Source: an uncultured SAR86 cluster bacterium
GTDB taxonomy: Bacteria > Pseudomonadota > Gammaproteobacteria > Magnimaribacterales > D2472
DNA: 64,000 bases
NCBI GenBank assembly: GCA_902557645.1
Contig: CACEAP010000002.1
Location: 124,001-188,000 of the forward strand
Reading direction: 5' to 3'
Shown here: piece after piece, positions 22,450 to 31,053 of the stretch
Layout: each line of letters starts with the position of its first letter
How positions within the stretch are numbered: position 1 is the stretch's first letter
Position numbers and translations under genes: made by a program
The notes under the pieces: generated by a model
What the model saw: only the letters and a program-made list of their open reading frames with translations
Told to the model about the DNA's origin: nothing
The model's database searches: none

Positions 22450-24036
22450 ATGAGTGCTGTAATTGAAAATCACCATAATGAACATGATCACCATGGTCCA
22501 GCTAAGGGACTTAAAAGATGGTTTTATACAACTAATCATAAAGATATAGGAACTTTATATTTATGGTTTAGTTTTGCTATGTTCTTAATCGGTGGCGCTA
22601 TGGCGATGATTATAAGAGCTGAACTTTTTCAGCCAGGCATGCAAATAGTTGAACCTGAGTTTTACAATCAAATGATAACTCTTCATGGATTAATTATGAT
22701 TTTCGGTGGAGTAATGCCGGCCTTTGTTGGTCTTGCAAACTGGCTGGTGCCAATGATGATTGGCGCACCAGATATGGCGTTACCAAGAATGAATAACTTA
22801 AGTTTTTGGATTCTTCCTTTTGCATTCTTTGTTTTATTATCATCTTTATTTATGGAAGGCGGAGCACCTAATTTTGGTTGGACTTTTTACGCTCCTTTAT
22901 CAACCACCTATGCACCTCCAAGCACCACATTCTTTATTTTCTCTGTTCATATCATGGGAGCTTCTTCAATAATGGGCTCTATAAATGTTATCGTTACCAT
23001 CATGAATATGAGAGCTCCTGGAATGGGCCTCATGAAAATGCCTTTATTTGTATGGTCATGGTTAATAACTGCATACTTGTTAATAGCGGTAATGCCTGTC
23101 TTGGCAGGAGCAGTAACTATGATGTTAATGGATATACATTTTGGCACTAGTTTTTTTAACGCAGCAGGCGGTGGAGACCCAGTTCTATTCCAGCATATTT
23201 TCTGGTTTTTTGGACATCCAGAAGTATATATTATGATTTTACCTGCTTTTGGAATTGTTTCTCACATCATTGAAACTTTCTCAAGAAAACAGTTGTTTGG
23301 ATATTCTTCTATGGTTTGGGCAATGTTGTCTATAGCAATATTATCATTTGTAGTTTGGGCTCATCACATGTTTACAGTAGGAATGCCTTTAGCGGCAGAG
23401 TTATTTTTCATGTGGTCAACTATGCTTATAGCTGTTCCAACTGGTGTTAAGGTTTTTAATTGGATTGCTACAATGTTCAAAGGCTCAATAACATTCGAAA
23501 CTCCTATGTTATTTGCTTGCGCATTTGTTGTGCTTTTCACTCTTGGTGGATTCTCAGGCTTAATGCTTGCTATCACCCCAGCTGACTTTCAATATCATGA
23601 TACTTATTTTGTTGTTGCACACTTCCATTACGTTTTAGTTCCAGGAGCTATATTCTCAATTATGGCTGCGGTTTATTATTGGATACCTAAGTGGACCGGT
23701 AATATGTACGATGAAAGATTAGGCAGACTGCATTTTTGGCTATCATTTATTGGTGTAAATGTTACATTTTTCCCACAGCACTTTATTGGTTTAGCAGGAA
23801 TGCCAAGAAGAGTTCCTGACTATGCATTGCAATTTGCAGATTGGAATATGGTTTCTACCGCAGGAGCATTTCTCTTTGGATTTTCCCAGGTATTTTTCCT
23901 ATTCATTGTTGTCAAAACAGTAATGGGAGGCAAACAAGCAACCGATCAAGTCTGGGAAGGAGCCAGAGGTCTTGAATGGACTGTTGATTCGCCAGCTCCT
24001 TATCATACATTTAGTGTACCTCCCAAAGTAAGTTAA
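22450..24036 (+). CDS. coxA: Cytochrome c oxidase subunit I
   Basis: This is the catalytic heme a / heme a3-CuB subunit and proton pump. The 528-residue, twelve-helix protein has the HGLIMIF heme-ligand region, the GHPEVYIMILPAFG motif with the His-Tyr pair, the CuB ligand pair WAHHMFTVGM, and the heme-ligand region around YFVVAHFHYVL. A GAGGG-like sequence precedes ATG 22450. It lies 18 bases after coxB. Confidence 0.98.
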   Translation: MSAVIENHHNEHDHHGPAKGLKRWFYTTNHKDIGTLYLWFSFAMFLIGGAMAMIIRAELFQPGMQIVEPEFYNQMITLHGLIMIFGGVMPAFVGLANWLVPMMIGAPDMALPRMNNLSFWILPFAFFVLLSSLFMEGGAPNFGWTFYAPLSTTYAPPSTTFFIFSVHIMGASSIMGSINVIVTIMNMRAPGMGLMKMPLFVWSWLITAYLLIAVMPVLAGAVTMMLMDIHFGTSFFNAAGGGDPVLFQHIFWFFGHPEVYIMILPAFGIVSHIIETFSRKQLFGYSSMVWAMLSIAILSFVVWAHHMFTVGMPLAAELFFMWSTMLIAVPTGVKVFNWIATMFKGSITFETPMLFACAFVVLFTLGGFSGLMLAITPADFQYHDTYFVVAHFHYVLVPGAIFSIMAAVYYWIPKWTGNMYDERLGRLHFWLSFIGVNVTFFPQHFIGLAGMPRRVPDYALQFADWNMVSTAGAFLFGFSQVFFLFIVVKTVMGGKQATDQVWEGARGLEWTVDSPAPYHTFSVPPKVS

Positions 24037-24038
24037 AA

Positions 24039-24599
24039 ATGGGAAGCAAAAAAAAGACAATTCTAAAACTTTCAGGTGCTGTCGCTGCAATGTATCTTTT
24101 TTCTTTTTTGCTTGTGCCTCTGTATGATGTTTTTTGTGATATAACTGGATTAAATGGAAAAGTTGCGCAAACAACAAACGCAGAATCTTCGATATCAATC
24201 GAAGGTAGAGAAATAGGGCTTCAATTTATTTCTCATAACAACGCTGGGATGCCGTGGACATTTAAGCCCTCTAAAGAGGTTTCAAAAATAAAAACTGGAA
24301 CTATGTATGAAGCAACTTTTTATGCAAAAAATACTACTAACAAAATGATGGTAGGAAGAGCAGTTAATAGTGTTGCTCCAACAAATGCAAAGGACTATAT
24401 AAAGAAAATAGAGTGCTTTTGTTTTGCTGAGGGCATTGAGCTTATGCCCGGCGAAGAAGTATTGTTGCCTATCAAAATGGTGGTTGATAACGAGCTGCCT
24501 AAAAATATTAAAAACATTGTGCTTTCTTATACTATTTTTGATAGCAATTTAGAAAATAATATAATTATGGATCACGATAGTGATCATGCGGGGTCATAA
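24039..24599 (+). CDS. ctaG: Cytochrome c oxidase assembly protein CtaG/Cox11
   Basis: CtaG delivers copper to CuB of subunit I. The 186-residue protein has one N-terminal membrane helix, a periplasmic immunoglobulin-like domain and the conserved copper-binding segment CFCFAE near residue 127. It lies between coxA (2-base gap) and coxC (3-base gap), the normal position. Confidence 0.95.
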   Translation: MGSKKKTILKLSGAVAAMYLFSFLLVPLYDVFCDITGLNGKVAQTTNAESSISIEGREIGLQFISHNNAGMPWTFKPSKEVSKIKTGTMYEATFYAKNTTNKMMVGRAVNSVAPTNAKDYIKKIECFCFAEGIELMPGEEVLLPIKMVVDNELPKNIKNIVLSYTIFDSNLENNIIMDHDSDHAGS

Positions 24600-24602
24600 A
24601 AT

Positions 24603-25520
24603 ATGAGCGGTGGAAACTATTACGTACCTGATTCCAGTAGGTACCCAATTTTTGCAGCAACGTCATTGTTCTTTTTGGTCATGGGCGCTGGCGGAACAAT
24701 AAATGGAACAGATAACGGTACAACAGTTTTATATCTAGGATTTATTTGTATGACTTTAACCATGTTCTTTTGGTTCAGAACAGTGGTGCAAGAGCATCTC
24801 GCTGGATTGGACAGCGCACAATTAAAGAAATCATATGTTTTTGGAATGGCTTGGTTTATTTTTTCTGAAGTAATGTTTTTTGCTGCATTTTTTGGAGCAC
24901 TATTTTACGTTCGTACTTTTGCAGTCCCATGGTTAGCAGGCGAAGGAGAAAAAGGCGCTCCTATAGAATTTGTTCAAGAGATGGGTGTAGATTTTTGGAC
25001 AGGATTTGAAAATACCTGGCCTGTTATAGCAACCCCTGATAATGGTTCGGAATATGAAATAGCTGACAAGACCATGGCATTTCCAGGCTGGTCGAATGTG
25101 CTTGCATGGCTACCATTGTGGAATACAATTATTCTTTTAAGCTCAAGTGTTACAGTCCATTTTGCCCACTTAGGTTTAAAAAATGGGAGTAGAAAATCTT
25201 TTAACAGATGGTTAGGAGCAACTGTTGGATTGGCAGTTATTTTTTTAGGTTTACAAGCTGCAGAATACTATGAAGCATATGCTCATTATGGCTTAACTCT
25301 TAATTCAGGCATATATGGATCAACATTTTTTATGTTAACTGGTTTTCATGGTTTTCATGTTTTTCTAGGTTGTTGTATGTTGTCAGTAATGTTAGTTAGA
25401 TCAGTGTTTTTTAATCACTTTGAAACTCATGACCACTTTGGATTTGAAGCTGCATCTTGGTATTGGCATTTTGTTGATGTTGTGTGGGTGATGTTATTTT
25501 TCTTTGTTTATATAATCTAA
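24603..25520 (+). CDS. coxC: Cytochrome c oxidase subunit III
   Basis: Subunit III stabilises the oxidase core and proton uptake. The 305 residues include several membrane helices, the FSEVMFFAAFFGALFY motif, TGFHGFHVFLG and the C-terminal ASWYWHFVDVVWVMLFF signature. Its TAA stop overlaps the stop of the convergent DUF2909 gene in CTAA. The segment around residues 120-150 probably forms a periplasmic loop. Confidence 0.97.
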   Translation: MSGGNYYVPDSSRYPIFAATSLFFLVMGAGGTINGTDNGTTVLYLGFICMTLTMFFWFRTVVQEHLAGLDSAQLKKSYVFGMAWFIFSEVMFFAAFFGALFYVRTFAVPWLAGEGEKGAPIEFVQEMGVDFWTGFENTWPVIATPDNGSEYEIADKTMAFPGWSNVLAWLPLWNTIILLSSSVTVHFAHLGLKNGSRKSFNRWLGATVGLAVIFLGLQAAEYYEAYAHYGLTLNSGIYGSTFFMLTGFHGFHVFLGCCMLSVMLVRSVFFNHFETHDHFGFEAASWYWHFVDVVWVMLFFFVYII

Positions 25521-25741
25521 TTTACTTGGTCCCAGGGCACACTATTTCCTAGTTGACCTGTATAAAGGCCATAAGTAATTAGAATTATTAAAACAACACC
25601 GAGACTAACTCTCATACCCAAACCATAAACAGTTCTCTTGCTTTGGGTTTGCCCTTGATCTTTCAATAAAAAGAACAGGCTTCCACCTAAACTTAAGAGA
25701 ATTAAAGCGATTACAATGAATATTGCTGTTTTTAATAACAT
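25517..25741 (-). CDS. DUF2909 twin-transmembrane protein
   Basis: This small protein (about 74 residues from ATG 25741, 81 from ATG 25762) has two membrane helices separated by FLLKDQGQTQSKRTVYGLGMR, which matches DUF2909. That family is found beside SURF1 in gammaproteobacterial oxidase clusters and has no established function. I prefer the inner start because family members begin directly with the first helix; neither ATG has a clear ribosome-binding site. It runs opposite to its neighbours, sharing stop bases with coxC. Confidence 0.8.
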   Translation of the reverse strand: MLLKTAIFIVIALILLSLGGSLFFLLKDQGQTQSKRTVYGLGMRVSLGVVLIILITYGLYTGQLGNSVPWDQVN

Positions 25742-25778
25742 ATTACAGGTATTGTAAAACATAGTATTTTTTTTAGAT

Positions 25779-26489
25779 ATGATTAAACAAAAATCTTTTA
25801 ACCCCGGAACAAAGGTAACAATTTTCTTTATGTTTTTTTCTATATTATTTTTTTTCTTAGGACTATGGCAGATTGAGAGAGGGCAGAATAAACAAGAGGT
25901 TATAGATTTATTTGACTCTTCTATAAAAGCAAAACCCTCAGCACTTAATGAAGAATCTCATAAATGGCAAAGGGTATATGTAAATGGGAGTTTTGACGAG
26001 TCTCAACAAATATTAATCGACAATGTCATTTATCGAGGAAGAGTAGGCTTTAAAGTTTTTACTCCTTTAAGCATTCAAAACGAAGCACGATTATTGTTAG
26101 TTGATAGAGGCTGGATTGCAAAAGGATCTCTGAGAGAAGACATACCAGATATTTCTATTGGAAATAGCTTTAATGAACTAAGCGGGTTATTGGTGCAGCC
26201 AGAGCTTGGATTTGTCTTATCTGACGACCTAATATCAAAGTTATGGCCTAAAATAAGCCAGACACAATCTTTAGATTATCTTGCAAAAGCATATAAAGTT
26301 GAGCTATATCCATTTATTCTTGTTGCCGAACCAACTTACAAAGATTCATTAACTTATATGGAAGTAATACCTACTAACATGTTGCCAGTAAAACATTATG
26401 GATATGCATTACAGTGGTTTACCATGTTTCTTGTTTTATGTGGGATGTATATATATTTTGGACTAAAAAATAAAACTTATGAAAAATAA
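25779..26489 (+). CDS. SURF1 family oxidase assembly protein
   Basis: SURF1 proteins help insert heme a into the oxidase. The 236-residue protein has an N-terminal helix ending GLWQIERGQNKQ, the conserved VDRGWI segment, and a C-terminal helix after HYGYALQWF, all SURF1 features. It diverges from the DUF2909 gene. Its end overlaps the next start by 11 bases. Confidence 0.94.
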   Translation: MIKQKSFNPGTKVTIFFMFFSILFFFLGLWQIERGQNKQEVIDLFDSSIKAKPSALNEESHKWQRVYVNGSFDESQQILIDNVIYRGRVGFKVFTPLSIQNEARLLLVDRGWIAKGSLREDIPDISIGNSFNELSGLLVQPELGFVLSDDLISKLWPKISQTQSLDYLAKAYKVELYPFILVAEPTYKDSLTYMEVIPTNMLPVKHYGYALQWFTMFLVLCGMYIYFGLKNKTYEK

Positions 26490-27027
26490 AATAGCACTTC
26501 TTTTTATATTATTGACACCAATATTTATTGTTGCACTTTCATCTATCTATTTCACAATGGGATATGCGCCAGAAGGAACTAAGAATGAAGGAGTCTTTTT
26601 TAATGAATATGTTGATGTATCAGATATGGAAATTTATGACGGTAATGCCAAAATAGAATTCCAAGACGGCAAGTGGGTTCTTGGTGTTTATATTACAGAC
26701 GCAATAAAAGCAGAAAATTCTTTGTATCTTATGCGGCAATTAAATGTTGCTTTAAATAGAGATATTTTCAGAATTAAAAGAGCTGCATTCTTTAGCGATG
26801 CTTATGAAAATGATATGACACAAGAGGTAAAGAAGGAGTATCCAAGAATAGAAATATATGAAGATTTAAATAACGCACTCTTTGATGTCTTACAAACTAA
26901 CTCTGTCTTAGATTTTCAGCTTAATAATCCAATTTTTGTAATAGATCCATACGGAAGAGTTGTTATGTATTTTGATCCAAATCTTGATCCTAAAAAGATT
27001 CTCAAAGATTTAAAGGTGTTAATTTAA
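26479..27027 (+). CDS. Uncharacterised membrane-anchored protein of the oxidase cluster
   Basis: This 182-residue protein has an N-terminal membrane helix (residues 4-26) and a soluble, presumably periplasmic domain. It ends NPIFVIDPYGRVVMYFDPNLDPKKILKDL, reminiscent of the last strand and helix of SCO/thioredoxin-like proteins, but it has no cysteine. A gene of similar size stands between SURF1 and COX15 in pseudomonad oxidase clusters. It overlaps SURF1 by 11 bases and abuts ctaA (TAATG). An assembly role is inferred from context only. Confidence 0.8.
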   Translation: MKNKIALLFILLTPIFIVALSSIYFTMGYAPEGTKNEGVFFNEYVDVSDMEIYDGNAKIEFQDGKWVLGVYITDAIKAENSLYLMRQLNVALNRDIFRIKRAAFFSDAYENDMTQEVKKEYPRIEIYEDLNNALFDVLQTNSVLDFQLNNPIFVIDPYGRVVMYFDPNLDPKKILKDLKVLI

Positions 27028-28001
27028 TGATAGCTATTAGAAACTTATCTTTGTTTGGCGTTTTATTTGGTTTTGTAGTTGTTGCTCTTGGAGCTTGGAC
27101 TAGATTAGTTGATGCAGGGTTGGGCTGTCCAGATTGGCCTGGATGTTATGGATTTGTAGTTTTTCCTACAAGCGAGGCCGACGTGGTAATTGCTGAAGCT
27201 AGATTCCCACAATTCCCATATGATATTAATAAAGCTATTCCTGAAGTGGTTCATAGGTATTTTGCAGCCACCCTAGGCCTGGTTGCAATAGCATTGTCTT
27301 ATATTTCATTTAAACAAAGAGAAGATATTAATATCAGGTATTGGTGTTTAGGCTTGCTTGTTTTTATATGTTGTCAGGGACTATTTGGATATTTAACAGT
27401 AAGTTTAAAATTATTGCCGATAATAGTTACGGGACATCTTTTTGGAGGTTTTATTACAGTTTCTTTGTTCTTTTTTATTTTTGTAAGAGCTGGAAATTTT
27501 GATTTACTTGATAGCTTTAACATACAAGGGCTTAAATATATTGCTTTAACTTGCTTATTCCTTTTACTAATACAAATATTTTTGGGTGCTTGGACTAGTA
27601 CAAATTATGCTTCGCTTGCATGCCCAGATTTTCCTACATGTCAGGGCTCTTTTTCACCAGAAATGGACTTTAAGAAAGGATTTAGTTTTGATCAAGAAGT
27701 TGGGCCAAACTACCTATATGGTCTCTTAGATAATCCTTCAAGAGTAGCCATTCATTACTCGCATAGAGTTACTGCACTTATTTTAACTTTTGCCTATCTT
27801 ATTCTTATATCAAGGCTATGGTTTACAGCTGCTGCACCGCTGGCATCAACTGTTGGAGTAATCTTATTAACTCAAATATCTTTGGGAATTATGAATGTTG
27901 TATACGTGCTTCCGTTATATATTGCTATAGCTCATAATTTAGTAGCGGCAATGCTTTTAATCTCTACCTTAATGATTAATTATTTAGCCTGGAAAAAATG
28001 A
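27027..28001 (+). CDS. ctaA: Heme A synthase (COX15/CtaA)
   Basis: CtaA oxidises heme O to heme A for the oxidase. The 324-residue membrane protein has the family start GAWTRLVDAGLGCPDWPGCYG with its cysteine pair, EVVHRY, the second-half repeat GAWTSTNYASLACPDFPTCQG and the later HYSHRV ligand. It overlaps ctaB by four bases (ATGA). Confidence 0.96.
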   Translation: MIAIRNLSLFGVLFGFVVVALGAWTRLVDAGLGCPDWPGCYGFVVFPTSEADVVIAEARFPQFPYDINKAIPEVVHRYFAATLGLVAIALSYISFKQREDINIRYWCLGLLVFICCQGLFGYLTVSLKLLPIIVTGHLFGGFITVSLFFFIFVRAGNFDLLDSFNIQGLKYIALTCLFLLLIQIFLGAWTSTNYASLACPDFPTCQGSFSPEMDFKKGFSFDQEVGPNYLYGLLDNPSRVAIHYSHRVTALILTFAYLILISRLWFTAAAPLASTVGVILLTQISLGIMNVVYVLPLYIAIAHNLVAAMLLISTLMINYLAWKK

Positions 28002-28861
28002 GCCTTATTAAGAATTATTACGAACTCTGCAAACCAAATGTTGTTTTAATGATGTTGTTATGCGCCTTGGTTGGAATAATTCTTGCCAGTGATACATTGC
28101 TACCTCTTATTGAGATTCTAGTACCCTTAGTTGGAATAGGTTTATGCTCAGGCTCAGCAGCAGCTATAAATCAAATTATAGATAGAGAAGCAGATGCTGA
28201 AATGGCAAGGACAGACAAAAGACCAATACCCCAAGGAGAGATTTCTGTAACAAACGCTTCAATTTTTGCATTTGTTATAGGCTTGTTAGGTGTTTTAATT
28301 CTTGTATATTTTGTTAACAGTCTAACTGCAATTCTCACTATTTTTGCCTTAGGCGGTTATGCATTTATTTATACAATTTTTCTCAAGCGAGCAACACCAC
28401 AAAATATTGTAATTGGTGGTCTTGCAGGCGCAGCACCGCCACTTCTAGGCTGGGCCTCAGTAACAAACACCATTGAACCAAATGCCTTGATTTTGGTGCT
28501 TATAATATTTATTTGGACCCCACCTCATTTTTGGGCGCTTGCAATATACAGAAAAGATGATTACGCAAAACAATCAATTCCCATGTTGCCTGTAACGCAT
28601 GGAGTTGCTTTTACAAAGCTGCAGATAGTTCTGTATACAATTATTTTATTTTTGGTTAGTCTATTCCCGTATATTGTTCTTATGTCAGGAGCCGTATACC
28701 TTATATCAGCAATCATTCTAAGCTCTTTGTTTCTTTTTTATTCTATAAGACTGTATCTGAGTGATGATGATAAATATGCAATGCAAACTTTTTGGTATTC
28801 TATTTACTATATCTTTTTAATCTTTATCGCTCTTATTATCGACCATTTTATTTATATATAA
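27998..28861 (+). CDS. cyoE: Protoheme IX farnesyltransferase (heme O synthase)
   Basis: This UbiA-family prenyltransferase converts heme B to heme O, the precursor used by CtaA. The 287-residue, multi-helix protein has the two Asp-rich regions: NQIIDREADAEMARTDKRP and YRKDDYAKQSIPMLPVTHG. It is also called CtaB. It lies between ctaA and the SCO gene with no spacing. Confidence 0.96.
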   Translation: MSLIKNYYELCKPNVVLMMLLCALVGIILASDTLLPLIEILVPLVGIGLCSGSAAAINQIIDREADAEMARTDKRPIPQGEISVTNASIFAFVIGLLGVLILVYFVNSLTAILTIFALGGYAFIYTIFLKRATPQNIVIGGLAGAAPPLLGWASVTNTIEPNALILVLIIFIWTPPHFWALAIYRKDDYAKQSIPMLPVTHGVAFTKLQIVLYTIILFLVSLFPYIVLMSGAVYLISAIILSSLFLFYSIRLYLSDDDKYAMQTFWYSIYYIFLIFIALIIDHFIYI

Positions 28862-29512
28862 ATGCAAAAAAACATAAAATTAAATATAGCGCTTATAGTT
28901 TTATTTATTTGTGTAGTATTAACGTTATTTATAAATAATTTAACCACCCCTCGACCGCTTTCAAATCAAGAACTTTTGGTAAATGGATTATTTCTTTTTC
29001 AAGAGCCCAAAGAAATTTCGGACTTTGTTTTTGATACAAGTAATGGAGAAAAATTTACAAAGGATGATTTAATGGGCAAGTGGTCATTGTTATATTTTGG
29101 TTTTTCTAGATGTCCAGATGAATGTCCAGTTGCAATGTATGAAATATCAAAATTAATTAATGTATTGAGGGAAAAAGAATATTATTTGGAAGATAAGCAA
29201 TGGGTATTAATTACTATAGATCCAGAAAGAGATTCTCCAGAAATTATAGATAATTATGCAAAAGGGTTCGATGCTGATTTTATAGGCCTAAGTTCAAGTA
29301 GGCCCATGCTATTAAACCTTTCAACACAACTAGCTGTGAACAATAAAATGCCACCAATGAACAATGATATGAAAAGTCATGAACATCTTGATGACCATGT
29401 AAATAATATTATTCTTATAAATCCTGAGGGCAGGTTTGTTGGATTTTTTAGACCACCTTTTGATATATCCAGGTTATCACTGACCTATCAATCAATTACT
29501 CAAGCTAATTAG
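28862..29512 (+). CDS. SCO1/SenC family copper chaperone
   Basis: SCO proteins load the CuA site of subunit II. The 216-residue protein has an N-terminal membrane anchor and a thioredoxin-like domain with the copper motif CPDECP near residue 83. The distal His is in the DDHVNNIILINPEGRFVGF segment. It is the last gene of the oxidase cluster. The convergent lipoprotein gene ends one base away, leaving no room for a terminator. Confidence 0.94.
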   Translation: MQKNIKLNIALIVLFICVVLTLFINNLTTPRPLSNQELLVNGLFLFQEPKEISDFVFDTSNGEKFTKDDLMGKWSLLYFGFSRCPDECPVAMYEISKLINVLREKEYYLEDKQWVLITIDPERDSPEIIDNYAKGFDADFIGLSSSRPMLLNLSTQLAVNNKMPPMNNDMKSHEHLDDHVNNIILINPEGRFVGFFRPPFDISRLSLTYQSITQAN

Positions 29513-29513
29513 T

Positions 29514-30005
29514 TTAGGGCGACTCAGGTAAATTTTCGTAATTCAGATCATTGTATGGATTTTGAGCTGCAATCGCATCTGGATGAACTACAGAAATATC
29601 TATATCGCTTCCATAATCCCCTGTTATAAATCCTTGGAAAGTTCCCCTAGGAGCAATGTAAATAGTAGCAAATCTTCCATTTTTTGCATAAACCAAGGTA
29701 ACTTCTTCACCAACCTTAGATGATATAAGCTGCCATCCAGTAGTTAAAGTTTCTGTTCCATAAAAGATTAAGTTTTCAGCTGGACTAAAGCCAGATGTTA
29801 ATATAATTCTTCCAGATATAGCCTCTCCGGTACCCAATAATACAGTAGGGGCTTTTATAATTTCAGCATCAGAAGGAAGCGGAAAATCCTCTAGTAAATA
29901 GGCTATCACTTTTCTTTGGTTAGCCTGATACTCGTCAGTTACAAGAGCACAGCCGGAAAATAATATAGTTGAAAAAAGAAGGGCAAGTAAAGTTTTGTTT
30001 TTCAT
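29514..30005 (-). CDS. Putative lipoprotein of unknown function
   Basis: This 163-residue protein has a signal peptide ending in lipobox FSGC (Cys19), so it is probably a membrane lipoprotein. The mature part has regions such as PLPSDAEIIKAPTVLLGTGEAISGRI and YGSDIDISVV, predicted mostly beta. I do not recognise a named family. It lies 41 bases downstream of the quinone oxidoreductase gene on the same strand. Confidence 0.75.
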   Translation of the reverse strand: MKNKTLLALLFSTILFSGCALVTDEYQANQRKVIAYLLEDFPLPSDAEIIKAPTVLLGTGEAISGRIILTSGFSPAENLIFYGTETLTTGWQLISSKVGEEVTLVYAKNGRFATIYIAPRGTFQGFITGDYGSDIDISVVHPDAIAAQNPYNDLNYENLPESP

Positions 30006-30046
30006 TTATAGATTATGACAAAAGAATTATGATTTTTCATCAATAT

Positions 30047-31045
30047 TTACATATTTATAATAACTTTTCCCTTAGCTTTTCTGTTGGCAAGATGAGTAAA
30101 AGCGTCAGCGGAGTCAGCTAATGAGTATTTTTGTGATACTTCAGGATTTATTTTGCCTGCAGCATGAAGACTGAAAAGCTCGTCAAAGTTTTTTTTATTT
30201 TCATCCGGGAATTGACCAACCCATGCGCCCCAAAAAACACCAACAATTTGGCATCCCTTTAATAAAGTAATATTTAGAGGTATTTTTGGTATTTGTCCAG
30301 CAGCAAAACCAATTACTAGGTATCGGCCTTCCCATGCAGTTGCTCGAAGACAAGGCTCAGAATAACTATCGCCCACAGGATCATAAACTACGTTTGCCCC
30401 CAAGCCGCCAGTTAATTCTTTAATCTTATTTGATAATTCTTTTTGTTGATCTCTATCAAGATCTCCTGATGGGTATATAAAGCCCTCATCCGCACCATGT
30501 GCCATGCACATATCAATCTTATCTTGTGTTGATGCGGCTGCAATAACTTTTGCACCCATAGCTTTCCCTAGTTCAATAGTTGCTAAGCCAACTCCTCCTG
30601 AAGCGCCCAAAACAAGCAACGTTTCTCCTGGCTGAAGATTTGCCCTTTGTTTTAGCGCATATAAGCTTGTTCCATACGTCATTGATAATGCTGCAGCAGA
30701 ATCAAAATCCATAGAATCTGGGATTGCCATGCAACTAGCTTCCGCAGCTAAAATCTTTTCTGCAAAAGCTCCGACGCCGGTCATTGCAAATACTTTATCC
30801 CCAACTTTAAATTTAGAGACGCCTTCCCCCACCTCAGATACAATCCCTGCAGATTCTCCTCCTGGAGTAAAAGGCATAGGAGGTTGGAATTGATATAGCC
30901 CTTGAATCATTAAGACATCAGGAAAGTTTATACTCCCAGACTTCACATCTACAACAACATGACCGGGTATTACTTCAGGGGCTTCAATTTCATTAATTTG
31001 AAGTTTATCAGGACCACCTAATTCTACACATTGTAAAGCTTTCAT
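30047..31045 (-). CDS. Zinc-independent NAD(P)H:quinone oxidoreductase family protein
   Basis: This 332-residue medium-chain dehydrogenase has a GroES-like N-terminus (PFTPGGESAGIVSEVG) and a Rossmann domain with LGASGGVGLATIELGKAMGAKVIAAAS, typical of quinone oxidoreductase/crotonyl-CoA reductase relatives. Structural zinc cysteines are not apparent. Substrate is unknown. It follows gshA by 8 bases, so a redox or detoxification role is plausible. Confidence 0.88.
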   Translation of the reverse strand: MKALQCVELGGPDKLQINEIEAPEVIPGHVVVDVKSGSINFPDVLMIQGLYQFQPPMPFTPGGESAGIVSEVGEGVSKFKVGDKVFAMTGVGAFAEKILAAEASCMAIPDSMDFDSAAALSMTYGTSLYALKQRANLQPGETLLVLGASGGVGLATIELGKAMGAKVIAAASTQDKIDMCMAHGADEGFIYPSGDLDRDQQKELSNKIKELTGGLGANVVYDPVGDSYSEPCLRATAWEGRYLVIGFAAGQIPKIPLNITLLKGCQIVGVFWGAWVGQFPDENKKNFDELFSLHAAGKINPEVSQKYSLADSADAFTHLANRKAKGKVIINM

Positions 31046-31053
31046 TCTCTCTC

